From assembly GCA_964586225.1 (NCBI GenBank), contig CAZPHD010000016.1, positions 1 through 60,959 of the forward strand: a DNA stretch of 60,959 nucleotides, given 5' to 3'. Positions 1 through 7,974 of the stretch are shown in pieces. Both the position numbers and the translations under genes were made by a program. The notes under the pieces are model-generated. The model was not told where the DNA came from and did no database searches. It saw only the letters and a list, made by a program, of their open reading frames with translations. Origin of the DNA: JANJUB01 sp964586225. Its GTDB lineage: Bacteria > Armatimonadota > Fimbriimonadia > Fimbriimonadales > Fimbriimonadaceae. How positions within the stretch are numbered: position 1 is the first letter of the stretch; each line of letters opens with the position of its first letter.

Positions 1-371
1 ACGGCGGCCTGCGGCGTTACGGTCGCACCAATGGCCTTGACGAGTTTGTGGCCACCGTCCACAATCCCTGGGCAAACAAGCTCAAACTTGGCGCGATGAT
101 CGTTGACTTGCGCCTTCGTCAAGCTACCGTCCGGATACACGAGGAAGGATTGCACGCCGCGCTTAGCGTAGGTTGCAATGATCCTGGCGATTTCGGGAGC
201 CATTCGATTCGCGATCGGGCAGTCGACACCGAGGAACAAGACGAGCGTCGCCTTGGCGCCGGGAGCCGGCACGGCCTGCTTCACGCCGGCCGAGTCGGGC
301 AACTCTAGCTTTACCGACTTGGTCGGGAGCGCCTGTAGTCCGACCACCAAGGCCATGATTGCGCTAACCAT
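1..371 (-). CDS. Secreted redoxin / thioredoxin-like protein (partial, 3' end outside window)
   Basis: The reading frame opens at ATG 371-369 and runs off the left edge, so about 123 residues are visible. It starts with a short hydrophobic leader (MVSAIMALVVGLQALP) that looks like a signal peptide. Next comes a redoxin core with 'LVLFLGVDCPIANRMAPEI', matching the AhpC/TSA-type redoxin pattern in which Cys-Pro sits before an exposed helix. Only one Cys is present at that site (DCP rather than CxxC), as in the secreted redoxins of Planctomycetes-like bacteria. It starts 14 bp after the stop of the large outer-membrane-type gene, so the two are probably co-transcribed. A peroxidase or thiol-disulfide role outside the cytoplasm is inferred. 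Confidence 0.75.
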   Translation of the reverse strand, partial: MVSAIMALVVGLQALPTKSVKLELPDSAGVKQAVPAPGAKATLVLFLGVDCPIANRMAPEIARIIATYAKRGVQSFLVYPDGSLTKAQVNDHRAKFELVCPGIVDGGHKLVKAIGATVTPQAA

Positions 372-385
372 GATGTGCTTCTCGG

Positions 386-3300
386 CTAGAATCGGATCTG
401 ATAGTTGACGTTGACCGTCCAGTTGTTCCGGTTCATGCCGTTCAAAATCGAATGCTCGTAGCTGAGGTTCCCGGCAAAGATCGACAGCAACTGATTTGGG
501 CCGGGGCGCTGATCGAACCGCAGGTAGTAGCGGTGAGCCGTCTGGCGGAGTTGATTGCCCCAACGCTGCTCAACGCCATAGAACAGTTGAAGAGGCGAGC
601 CGGAGTTCTTGAACAAGTCAAGCGTCACACCGGCGAGTCTCGATGACTCCTTGGTGTGTGAGTTCAACCGCTCTTCCCACGAGGCGGCCAGCCCGGTACG
701 ACCCTGGTCCACGTTAATCGTCCACTTGTTCACTCGCCACGGGTTCGTGTTCTTAAACATCGGGACATCAGCGCGAGGCTGGGGATCTTCGGGATGCGTC
801 AACATCTGGTGCGTGAGTTGCACGCCCTTGCTCGGTCTCACGGTAATCGAGAAATCGCGAATCATGACCGCATCATCGCGCGGCAGGTCGCGAACGGTGT
901 AGCGCATCTTGCCGACGATAGCGCGCTTCTCGCTCTGATCCGTCTCGAAGGTGACGGTGCGGTCGATGCCGCGGTAGCCGTTCGCGCTCATTTGGCTTCG
1001 ATACTCGAGTCCAATCTTGTTGGAGCCAATATTGCCGGCGATTCCCGCGATCCGATTCTCGCGCACCCAGTTGCTCCAATCGGTGGCGGTATCCATCGCG
1101 AAGTTGAACGTGAAGTTCTTGACGAGCCCTAGATTGAGCGGAGCCGACGACGACAGTGCGATGTTGCTCAGCCCCTGGGTGTGTTGTGCGTCCCAGCGGT
1201 TCTCAGCGTAGCTTGCCTGGTCAACCTTGAGGAATCCCAGGGATCCTGGGGTCAGATTAACCATGGAGTTCATGGTGCCGTTTCTTCCGTCGATCGCCCG
1301 CGCGTATCCGTAGTTCAGGCGCATGCCTCGACCAAAGTCGAACCAGAAGCCATAGTTGCGCTTCGCCTCATCCTTCCGGTCGCCGTTCCGATTGACGCGC
1401 ATGTCGGTGACCGAAACGCCGACCTTGCTTGAGATTTCGGTCGTGAGCGTATTGGCGCTGATGTTCTCATGGTCGCCATTCTGATAGCGCGTTCGCGTTT
1501 GCTCAGTCCGGAGGCCCGTCTTCGCGTCCAACTTGGTTTCGTAGGCCAGATACTGGCGCGTGAAATCGGATTGCTGTGCGTTGGTGCCTTGGAAGTCTTG
1601 CTTCTCGTTGTAGAACGTGACCTTTCCGAACCGGCCAAAGTCGCGACCGAGCGTGATCTTCTCAGTCAGGTTCGCGAAGAGGGTCTGCATGGGATCCGAT
1701 TGCTTCGACTCCATTCGCAAAGCGCTCACATGCGTTTTGCTGTCGGGCTTCCAATCCAGCGCGAAGTTGCGGATCAGGCTGGACTGATCAAGGGTCCCAC
1801 TATGGGCGTCCGCGATAAAGGCATCCAGCTTCAGTTGCGAGTTGATCTGCCACTTAACCTTAGCGTCACGCTGGTTGTAGCCGCGTAGAGCCGCAAGCAG
1901 GTCTTTCTCGGGGTCGACCAGTTGAACCACATTGGCGAAGCCGGAATCGACTTCGCGGGTGTTCATGTCCACCTCAATCTTGGGGTCACGGTAGGCGATT
2001 GCCGTCCGCTTCGCACCGCCGGTTGGCGATTCGGCTTCGAGTGTGTTGACCTTAAGCGACCGGTTTTTGCTGAAGTTGAGGTTCATGCCGAAGTCAGTTC
2101 GGTCAAGACCCGAAATTGTGCCTAGCCGCTGGCGCTCAAACTCCATCAAGGAGGTGAGTTGATTGAACTGATCGCCCATCCGTTGTTGGCGGAAGAAGAT
2201 GTCGCCCTTGTCGCCCTTTGCGTTGAGGCTCAGCACGTCAACGTCACCCTCTTGGCCCTTGATCTTCAGGTGATCAAAGCCAAAGTTCCATCCCTTGAAT
2301 GGGGTGGCGTTCAATCGGGTTAGGCTGCGATCAAGGCCCGCGCTGCGCAAGAAGAACCCGCGATCTTCAGGTCGCGTGTTTACGCCGGGGCCGTACATAT
2401 TGCTGATGGCCTTGATGTGGCCATCCATTTCGCCTTCGGACATTGAGCCGAGGTTGCCAAAGGTGGAGTCGGTGTTACGGCTGGAATGTTGCAGGCTCCA
2501 ACCGTTGCCTTGCGCATTGATGTCCGTCGCGTCAAATCGACCCGAGGTGCTGGCGATCTCGCTTCGGCGGATCGTCGGTTGCTTGTCCTTGCCGAAGATT
2601 GCCGTATCCAATGCGAACCACTGCCGCTTAAGACCGGCTTCCCTGCCCCATTGCCCTCGCTCCTGCTCGTGAAGGCTGTCGAACCGACGGAAGTCGCGAT
2701 CGATGATCTGCTCGCCAAAGGAGAAGCCGAACTTTGATGTGTCGAATCCGAGTTCCCGGCGGTAGATACCTTCACCCGATGCATTCTCAATCTCTGACTG
2801 CTTATACGAGAGCCCGCCGAGTTTGCCGTTGAAGTTTTGGCGCTTCAGACCAGCTTCCTTTCGAAGCTGCTCACGGTCGCCTTCGGCCAAATCCTTGAAC
2901 CGCTTGAAGTCGGCGTCAACTTGTTGAGACGAGTAGTCTAGGCTAAGACCCTTGCTCGTGTAGTTGAAGTTGCGCCAATCAACGGAGGCGTTGCCGTCGC
3001 GAACCTGCCGGAATCCGTTACTCAGCTTGCCGTCGCCAAAGTTGACCTCTTTCATGCCCAGCGAGAAGCGCTTCAGGCCCTTTTCCTTGCTGAGTTGATC
3101 TACATAGGCGCGCTCATAGCCGGAGTCGGCCACCGCGCTAAAGCCGGCGAAGTTCTGCGAAATGTCCTGATAGGTTGCCTCGAGCGTGCCGCCGTTGAAG
3201 CCTGTGCTCAGATTTTGAAGGATGAACTTTGATTTGCCGGTGTCGGTTTCGCCCGGCCGGCCGCGATACTCATAGTCCGAATCCTGATCGACCTTCGATC

Positions 3301-3850
3301 GCTCGCCCACCAACATCAAGCCCTTGAGGTTGCCAAACGAGTTGTTCCAACCGTAGATGTTGGACATCAGAACGTTGCCGTCAGCTTGGCGCTCGGTCAT
3401 TCCGAAGCCCAGAACTGCACTCATCTTGCCCGGAACGAGCTCGAACTTGAAGGTCGGCAAGCTGGAAAACTGGGTTTTGCCGACGACGGAGGCTTGCTTC
3501 GCGGCTTCATAGCGGTAGCTCACGCGAACGACTTGCCCCGGCTTTTGAGCGCGCATCAGATAGACGACGCCCGCTTCGTAATCAATCTGGTAGTCCGTGC
3601 CACGGACCAAGCGGCGACCGTCGAACTCGACGATCTCGGAGCCATTCACCACTCCGCCATACCGCAACGGCACTCCTGGCATGCTTGATCTGACCGTGAT
3701 CAGATCAATCGTCTGGGTTCCGCCGACCTGTGCTCCTGACGCCCCGGTCAGATCCCCGTTCATACTGAACGGAGCCTGCGAAACCGCTGCCCCCGAAAGA
3801 ATCCAGAACCCTCCGAGGAGCAGACCCGCTGTGCACGTGCGTCTCTGCAT
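386..3850 (-). CDS. Large secreted, outer-membrane beta-barrel-like protein with six internal repeats
   Basis: A 1154-residue protein. ATG 3850 is preferred over an upstream in-frame TTG/GTG because it begins directly with a signal peptide (MQRRTCTAGLLLGGFWILSG, then AVSQA). An N-terminal domain of about 100 residues includes 'VRGTDYQIDYEAGVVYL'. After that come many alternating polar/aromatic beta-strand-like stretches, and the protein ends in 'VNVNYQIRF'; a terminal Phe is typical of outer-membrane barrels. Between about residues 230 and 660 a motif recurs six times: an acidic-F-x-x-F/L start, an E-rich helix, then 'G-L-x-R' followed by a strand. A -10-like TACAAT lies at 3869-3864. I do not recognise a named family; the barrel reading is inferred from strand pattern and C-terminus. 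Confidence 0.7.
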   Translation of the reverse strand: MQRRTCTAGLLLGGFWILSGAAVSQAPFSMNGDLTGASGAQVGGTQTIDLITVRSSMPGVPLRYGGVVNGSEIVEFDGRRLVRGTDYQIDYEAGVVYLMRAQKPGQVVRVSYRYEAAKQASVVGKTQFSSLPTFKFELVPGKMSAVLGFGMTERQADGNVLMSNIYGWNNSFGNLKGLMLVGERSKVDQDSDYEYRGRPGETDTGKSKFILQNLSTGFNGGTLEATYQDISQNFAGFSAVADSGYERAYVDQLSKEKGLKRFSLGMKEVNFGDGKLSNGFRQVRDGNASVDWRNFNYTSKGLSLDYSSQQVDADFKRFKDLAEGDREQLRKEAGLKRQNFNGKLGGLSYKQSEIENASGEGIYRRELGFDTSKFGFSFGEQIIDRDFRRFDSLHEQERGQWGREAGLKRQWFALDTAIFGKDKQPTIRRSEIASTSGRFDATDINAQGNGWSLQHSSRNTDSTFGNLGSMSEGEMDGHIKAISNMYGPGVNTRPEDRGFFLRSAGLDRSLTRLNATPFKGWNFGFDHLKIKGQEGDVDVLSLNAKGDKGDIFFRQQRMGDQFNQLTSLMEFERQRLGTISGLDRTDFGMNLNFSKNRSLKVNTLEAESPTGGAKRTAIAYRDPKIEVDMNTREVDSGFANVVQLVDPEKDLLAALRGYNQRDAKVKWQINSQLKLDAFIADAHSGTLDQSSLIRNFALDWKPDSKTHVSALRMESKQSDPMQTLFANLTEKITLGRDFGRFGKVTFYNEKQDFQGTNAQQSDFTRQYLAYETKLDAKTGLRTEQTRTRYQNGDHENISANTLTTEISSKVGVSVTDMRVNRNGDRKDEAKRNYGFWFDFGRGMRLNYGYARAIDGRNGTMNSMVNLTPGSLGFLKVDQASYAENRWDAQHTQGLSNIALSSSAPLNLGLVKNFTFNFAMDTATDWSNWVRENRIAGIAGNIGSNKIGLEYRSQMSANGYRGIDRTVTFETDQSEKRAIVGKMRYTVRDLPRDDAVMIRDFSITVRPSKGVQLTHQMLTHPEDPQPRADVPMFKNTNPWRVNKWTINVDQGRTGLAASWEERLNSHTKESSRLAGVTLDLFKNSGSPLQLFYGVEQRWGNQLRQTAHRYYLRFDQRPGPNQLLSIFAGNLSYEHSILNGMNRNNWTVNVNYQIRF

Positions 3851-3989
3851 CACTCTTCTACTTATTGTAGACGGTTCTACTTCGAATCTTCCCTGATTCG
3901 GTCCCAAAATTTGCCTCTTTTCGACGAACTTAACGAAAACCCTCGCAAACTCGCCAGATTAGCCGTTGGACGTCGCAAATCGAGGGCCG

Positions 3990-4478
3990 TTACGGCACTT
4001 CTCGCGCAAACTCCGCAACAACCCGAATTCGGCCCACAAGTGCATCTTCGAGCGTCGCGCGATCGGTGTCGGAAATCACCCGCGGATGGGTTTCGGAGAC
4101 CAAGTGTCTCGGCACCTCAAACGCGAGCAGATAGCCCGGCCGCCCCGTTTTAACCAGACGTTGCCGCGCGGCTTCGATCGCTTCGCCAGCGTCGTCGTAG
4201 ACTTCGATCGGCTGGCTGGTCGGAAGTCTTCGCCAGCGCGCCGCTTCCACCTCCTCGCGGCCCGAGCGGCCCACGGGTGCAAACAGCGTGAGAAATGCGT
4301 CGTGATCGAGGATCGCCTCGCCTTCGATCAATCGGACCTGCTCGTCCTCCCAAACCGCGATGGTTCGATGGTGCAATCGGTGCTCGCGGACGGCATCTCG
4401 GACGGCTTCGCGGACCGCTTCGTCCAGTGGCGCCCCTTCCGCCCAGGTTCGAGCCCAGTCGCGCCTCTGGTCACTCAT
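3990..4478 (-). CDS. Hypothetical protein, putative partner or antitoxin of the zeta-like kinase
   Basis: A 162-residue cytoplasmic protein. ATG 4478 overlaps the stop of the zeta-like gene by 8 bp (GATGAGTGA), which favours translational coupling over an in-frame start 36 bp upstream. The first ~50 residues contain 'LDEAVREAVRDAVREHRLHH' followed by 'IAVWEDEQVRLIEGE'. That resembles the short (~70 aa) proteins often found next to stand-alone zeta-toxin-like kinases, which carry an 'AVREALREHKRLGNPVAVWRDG'-type sequence (recalled family pattern, not checked). The remaining ~100 residues are an extension I do not recognise. Gene order kinase-then-partner is the reverse of most type II toxin-antitoxin pairs. 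Confidence 0.7.
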   Translation of the reverse strand: MSDQRRDWARTWAEGAPLDEAVREAVRDAVREHRLHHRTIAVWEDEQVRLIEGEAILDHDAFLTLFAPVGRSGREEVEAARWRRLPTSQPIEVYDDAGEAIEAARQRLVKTGRPGYLLAFEVPRHLVSETHPRVISDTDRATLEDALVGRIRVVAEFAREVP

Positions 4479-5037
4479 CACGAAACACCTTCCAGACGGC
4501 GGGCTTGAGCACAATCAACTCTTCAGGACGATAGGCCGCAACGAGCTCGGGGCCGGTTCCCTTAGAGTTATCGTAGATTCGCCAAGTCCGAGCGAGCATG
4601 GCATACCGCTTGAAGTTGCGTATGCCGCTCGCATAACGACGGCGCACGGTGTCTTCGGGCACATCGTGCCCCCCAGCGCGAACCCTTGCGGCCACACGCT
4701 CGACCGCCAAATCCGCGCTGGGTAACCAGAAAAAGAGCAAGTGAACGTGGAATCCGCGGTCGTTCAGACCTTTGACCCGCTCGACCAGGGATAGGGTTGC
4801 CAGGGTAGTTTCCAAGCCGAAGTCTTCGCCATCTTTCGCCAGCGCTTCTAGCCTCTCGATGAGGATCCGTCCAGCTCGGATGTCACCCGCCGTGCCGGGC
4901 TTGCCGCTCAGTTCTTGGGCGATGAGATCGGCGTTTACAAAGCGCACATCGTTCGGGACGAGGCGACGCGCGGCGGTCGTCTTTCCGGACCCATTGGGAC
5001 CCGCGATGAGGATGGCTTGAGGCGGCGGATCCTTCAC
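4471..5037 (-). CDS. Zeta-toxin-like P-loop kinase (COG4185-type)
   Basis: A 188-residue protein with a clear Walker A motif, GPNGSGKTT at residues 13-21, followed by 'FVNADLIAQEL', the substrate-loop pattern of the zeta toxin / 'predicted ABC-type ATPase' COG4185 family. Further family features are 'FGLETTLAT' and an R-rich region, 'DTVRRRYASGIRNF'. Family members phosphorylate UDP-activated sugars (zeta) or have unknown small-molecule substrates. The GTG start at 5037 overlaps the preceding lipoprotein stop as GTGA, and the 3' end overlaps the putative partner gene by 8 bp. Whether it is toxic cannot be read from sequence; it is the stand-alone type, not a plasmid epsilon/zeta cassette. Confidence 0.85.
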   Translation of the reverse strand: MKDPPPQAILIAGPNGSGKTTAARRLVPNDVRFVNADLIAQELSGKPGTAGDIRAGRILIERLEALAKDGEDFGLETTLATLSLVERVKGLNDRGFHVHLLFFWLPSADLAVERVAARVRAGGHDVPEDTVRRRYASGIRNFKRYAMLARTWRIYDNSKGTGPELVAAYRPEELIVLKPAVWKVFRDE

Positions 5038-5510
5038 GAGCGCGTAAACACGACCTTCGAGTCACCGACGTCGCGACCGGTTGACTTTGGCGCGATGGAC
5101 ATCGATTTACCGTCTTCACTGAGCGTCAAGGTCTGGCCATGAGGTTCGACCGCCTTGCCATCGAGCGTTTTGACCTGGATATCAATCAAGTTTCCCGTCT
5201 GCTTCCACGTGCCCGTGGTAACACGAGTCTCGGTGGTGAAGCTGGGAAGGCCCGTCGTGCTCGGAATGACCTTGATTACACCGTTGCTGGTCATCGTGTA
5301 GGTCTGATCCGACCGAAGTTCAAGCTGGACCGTCGAATTCTTGACGGTCTCGACCATCTGGTCGACCAGCTTCTGGCGCTCGGGCGATAGCCCGGTCGGG
5401 AGGGTCGAAGTGTCAATCTGGGTCTTTCCCGTCCAGGAACCAGCCGGTCCGCTTCGAGCGCAGCCTGCGAAGCCAAGGGCGAGGATCGTCAAAAAGAGGC
5501 ACGTCTTCAT
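5034..5510 (-). CDS. Lipoprotein, paralogue of the downstream-numbered 5559-6038 protein
   Basis: A 158-residue protein with a lipoprotein signal: MKTCLFLTILALGFAGC, so Cys17 would be lipidated. The mature part follows a 'G.W.GK...DTS.LP.G...EEQK..D.MVE..KN' pattern, then short strands ending in 'LTLSEDGKSMSIAPKS...GDSKVVFTRS'. The neighbouring 5559-6038 protein has the same order of segments ('WKGKVDFDMSSLPKG', 'LTISKDGKSMTMVPK', 'SKIVFTR'), so the two are paralogues. The fold resembles lipocalin-like 'TYMTS.G..GTW' stress proteins, but no family name can be given. The stop overlaps the GTG start of the zeta-like gene. Confidence 0.75.
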   Translation of the reverse strand: MKTCLFLTILALGFAGCARSGPAGSWTGKTQIDTSTLPTGLSPERQKLVDQMVETVKNSTVQLELRSDQTYTMTSNGVIKVIPSTTGLPSFTTETRVTTGTWKQTGNLIDIQVKTLDGKAVEPHGQTLTLSEDGKSMSIAPKSTGRDVGDSKVVFTRS

Positions 5511-5519
5511 AAGAAAGGA

Positions 5520-5545
5520 CCCCTCTTCGCAAGGGCGAAGAGGGG
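5520..5545 (-). terminator. Strong hairpin between two secreted-protein genes
   Basis: An 11-bp perfect inverted repeat (CCCCTCTTCGC, 4-nt loop, GCGAAGAGGGG) sits in the 48-bp gap between the stop at 5559 and the start at 5510. In the minus-strand transcript it is followed by TCCTTTCTTATG, only moderately U-rich. It could terminate or attenuate the upstream gene; readthrough into the lipoprotein gene is possible. Confidence 0.6.
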
Positions 5546-5558
5546 TTCCGGTTGGACT

Positions 5559-6038
5559 CTATCGGGTGAAGACGATCTTCGACTTGCCCATCTGGGCACC
5601 CGGAGCCTTGGGCACCATGGTCATCGACTTGCCGTCCTTCGAAATCGTGAGGGTTTGCGGCTGGTTATCACCCTTCGGCTTCTCGCCATTGGCCTCGGTG
5701 ATCTTCAGAGTGAGGGCACTACCCTTCTGCGTCCACGTACCCTTGGCGGTCTGATCCTTCTGCTTAGGCGCGTTCGCACCACCCATCTGCGGAATACCCG
5801 TGACAACCATGGTGAACGTCTTGTTGGCGTTCAGCGTGAGCTTCATGGTCATGTTGCCCATCATCTTCTTCACGGCTTCAACCATTTGCTTTTGTTGCTC
5901 GGCATTTTGCCCCTTAGGAAGCGACGACATATCGAAGTCAACCTTGCCCTTCCAGGCGCCGGTGACATTCTGGGCCGAGGCGGCCGCGATCAACGAAAAA
6001 GCGGCTAGCGCCGCGAACATCTTGGGTGCGTGTTTCAT
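5559..6038 (-). CDS. Small secreted protein, paralogue of the 5034-5510 lipoprotein
   Basis: A 159-residue protein. ATG 6038 begins a standard signal peptide (MKHAPKMFAALAAFSLIAAASA), and GGAG stands 5 nt upstream. The longer in-frame extension has no signal-like sequence and is rejected. The mature protein is Lys/Met-rich with 'VTGAWKGKVDFDMSSLPKG', a helix 'EQQKQMVEAVKKMMGNM' and C-terminal strands. A likely promoter, TATAGT, lies upstream in the divergent gap to the S1/P1 nuclease gene. Its Cys-lipidated paralogue lies downstream. Function unknown; the beta-rich small-domain plan suggests a periplasmic binding role, which is speculation. Confidence 0.75.
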   Translation of the reverse strand: MKHAPKMFAALAAFSLIAAASAQNVTGAWKGKVDFDMSSLPKGQNAEQQKQMVEAVKKMMGNMTMKLTLNANKTFTMVVTGIPQMGGANAPKQKDQTAKGTWTQKGSALTLKITEANGEKPKGDNQPQTLTISKDGKSMTMVPKAPGAQMGKSKIVFTR

Positions 6039-6109
6039 GGTTCTCCACACTATACAACGCTTTGACCCCGAAAACCGATTCGCATTTGCGGATCGGTGGG
6101 CAATTGGGC

Positions 6110-6115
6110 TATCTT
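6110..6115 (+). promoter_or_regulatory. -10 box TATCTT immediately before the S1/P1 start codon
   Basis: GGGCTATCTT ends 5 nt before ATG 6121, leaving no room for a Shine-Dalgarno sequence, so the transcript would start at or next to the AUG. This is one of several such arrangements in the window. Confidence 0.55.
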
Positions 6116-6120
6116 TGAGC

Positions 6121-6987
6121 ATGGTTTGTCGCACGCTGCTGATGGGTTCCCTAGTCGTCTTCGCTTCTCATGCCTTTGCCTGGATCGACACCGGACACAT
6201 GGTGGTCGCAGCGGTCGCCGAAACTCGGTTGCGACCGGAGGTTAAGCTCGCCGTCAATGAACTGCTTGGTCACGGCGGCGACCCAAAGACTCGGGATCTT
6301 CTTGGTGCCGCCTGCTGGGCGGATGATACAAAGAACGACAAGAACGGCCCCTGGCACTACATCAACTACCATTTCCGCCGCGACGGACAGCCCTCCGAGA
6401 ACGTCCCGCTCGAAGAGAACGTCGTGTGGGCGATTTCCAAATTCAGCGACGCGATGGTAAACCCGGACCTCAGCAATGAGGAGCGAGCCGATGCCCTGCG
6501 CTACGTGTTGCACTTTGTCGGCGACGTGCACCAACCACTCCACTGTGTGGCGTGCGACTCGGAAGCGCACCCCAAGGGCGACCGCGGAGGAAATGGCTTC
6601 CTATTCGATTCGTTCCTTGTGGGCAGCTTTCAGGTGCGAAACTTGCACTTTTTGTGGGACATCGGGGGCGGTCTCTACGGCAACGTGACGCGACCGCTTG
6701 CGGATAGAAGCGCTATCGATACTATTCGTGATCGGTTGATCGCGCAGCATCCGATCGAGACCATGTCGGAGATCGCGATCGAAGACCCCGAGCAGTGGGC
6801 GCGAGAAGGTTCGATGCTGGCCCAAACCCTCGTCTATGCCACGCCGACCAAGATTCAGCCGAACGCCTCCTATCTCGGGATGACACAGTTTGTGAGCGGT
6901 CGACGCTTGGTTATGGCAGGGCATCGCTTGGCGAACCTTCTCAACGCAGCCTTTGGTGCGACGAACGGAACTCGGACCCTCCGCTAA
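6121..6987 (+). CDS. Secreted S1/P1-family nuclease
   Basis: A 288-residue protein with an 18-20 residue signal peptide ending 'SHAFA'. The mature N-terminus would be Trp (WIDTGHMVV), as in S1/P1 nucleases, where the N-terminal Trp amine and backbone bind zinc. Other expected zinc ligands are visible in order: 'WADD', 'WHYINYHF', 'HFVGDVHQPLHC' and 'NLHFLWD'. The family cleaves single-stranded DNA/RNA and removes 3' phosphates with three Zn ions. Length is normal for bacterial members. A -10 box lies 5 nt upstream of the ATG. It is divergent from the small secreted protein and followed 21 bp later by the LCP gene. Confidence 0.92.
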   Translation: MVCRTLLMGSLVVFASHAFAWIDTGHMVVAAVAETRLRPEVKLAVNELLGHGGDPKTRDLLGAACWADDTKNDKNGPWHYINYHFRRDGQPSENVPLEENVVWAISKFSDAMVNPDLSNEERADALRYVLHFVGDVHQPLHCVACDSEAHPKGDRGGNGFLFDSFLVGSFQVRNLHFLWDIGGGLYGNVTRPLADRSAIDTIRDRLIAQHPIETMSEIAIEDPEQWAREGSMLAQTLVYATPTKIQPNASYLGMTQFVSGRRLVMAGHRLANLLNAAFGATNGTRTLR

Positions 6988-7008
6988 GCGTTCCATAACC
7001 AAGGCCGA

Positions 7009-7974
7009 ATGTCTGAATCAAACCCCTCCCGTCGACGCTGGATCGGCTTCGCCCTCTACGGCGTTGCCTGCTTAGTTGCGCTTGGTCTTGGAGCCGGGGC
7101 CGGTTGGCTCAGCCGGAGCCCCCTCCTTGCACAAGCCATCACCCACCGGGTGCAAGATGCGGTTGGTCTGGAGCGTGACAAGCCTTTTGACGGCGTGTCC
7201 GACCTTACGCTCCTTGTGCTCGGGTGCGACGCTGATTACACCCGGGGCGGGAAAAAAGTCGTTCGTAAGCACGCGCGCTCGGACATGATGATGGTGGTTC
7301 GCTTGAACCTGGCCAGCTCCAAAGTAACTGGGCTGAGCATTCCCCGTGACACTCTGGTCGCGGCAGGCGGCCGAGGCGAACAGAAGATCAACGCGTATCA
7401 TTCGTGGGGCGGACCTGAACTGGCACAAACCGCCGTCGAAACCCTACTTGCAGGGGTTCACATCGACAAGGTCGTGGTCCTCGACTTCGACGCCTTTCAA
7501 GAGATGGTGGACATTGCGGGTGGCGTCGAGATAGACGTGGCCAAGCGGATGCGCTGGACGGACAAAGCCGCCAAACTGAAGATTGACCTCAAGCCTGGGT
7601 TGCAAACCTTGAACGGATACGACGCCATGGGCTTTGTGCGCTATCGCCACACCGATAGCGACATGCACCGAATGGAGCGCCAACGCCAGTTCATGCTCGC
7701 ATTTAAGAAGGCCGTGCTGGCAAGCCCACTGCGCCTGCCCGAGATTGCGAACAAGGGCGTCGAAGTCTTGAACGGCTCGCTCACCAACAGCGAGATCCTG
7801 GCGCTGGCGGACTTTGCCAAAGACCTGAGCGATGAGCAGATCAAAATCGGCACCCTGCCGACCGTCGACGCCGGAAGCTACAATTTGCGGGCAGACTCCA
7901 GCAAGCTTGCCGCCACGCTCGAAGAGTTCGAGCTCGTCCCAGCAATCACGCCCATCGCCCGCGCCGAACCATGA
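7009..7974 (+). CDS. LytR-CpsA-Psr (LCP) family cell-envelope protein
   Basis: A 321-residue protein with a short basic N-terminus, one membrane helix (about residues 12-34, 'FALYGVACLVALGLGAGAG') and an LCP domain. Diagnostic pieces are 'LTLLVLGCDAD', 'ARSDMMMVVRLN' and 'GLSIPRDTLV' (the conserved R and D for the polyprenyl-pyrophosphate site), 'HSWGGPELA', 'VVLDFDAFQEMVDIAGGVEID', 'LNGYDAMGFVRYRHTDSD' and 'RMERQRQFMLAF'. LCP proteins transfer undecaprenyl-linked glycopolymers to the cell wall. It overlaps the next gene by 4 bp (ATGA), so the two are coupled. Confidence 0.92.
   Translation: MSESNPSRRRWIGFALYGVACLVALGLGAGAGWLSRSPLLAQAITHRVQDAVGLERDKPFDGVSDLTLLVLGCDADYTRGGKKVVRKHARSDMMMVVRLNLASSKVTGLSIPRDTLVAAGGRGEQKINAYHSWGGPELAQTAVETLLAGVHIDKVVVLDFDAFQEMVDIAGGVEIDVAKRMRWTDKAAKLKIDLKPGLQTLNGYDAMGFVRYRHTDSDMHRMERQRQFMLAFKKAVLASPLRLPEIANKGVEVLNGSLTNSEILALADFAKDLSDEQIKIGTLPTVDAGSYNLRADSSKLAATLEEFELVPAITPIARAEP

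Noticed and set aside
872..3700. Several long frames antisense to the outer-membrane-like gene
   Set aside because: They follow the reverse complement of a coherent protein and show typical shadow composition.
3911..4153. Plus-strand frame opposite the zeta-partner gene
   Set aside because: It is Arg/Pro-rich, lacks family features, and lies opposite a convincing minus-strand gene.
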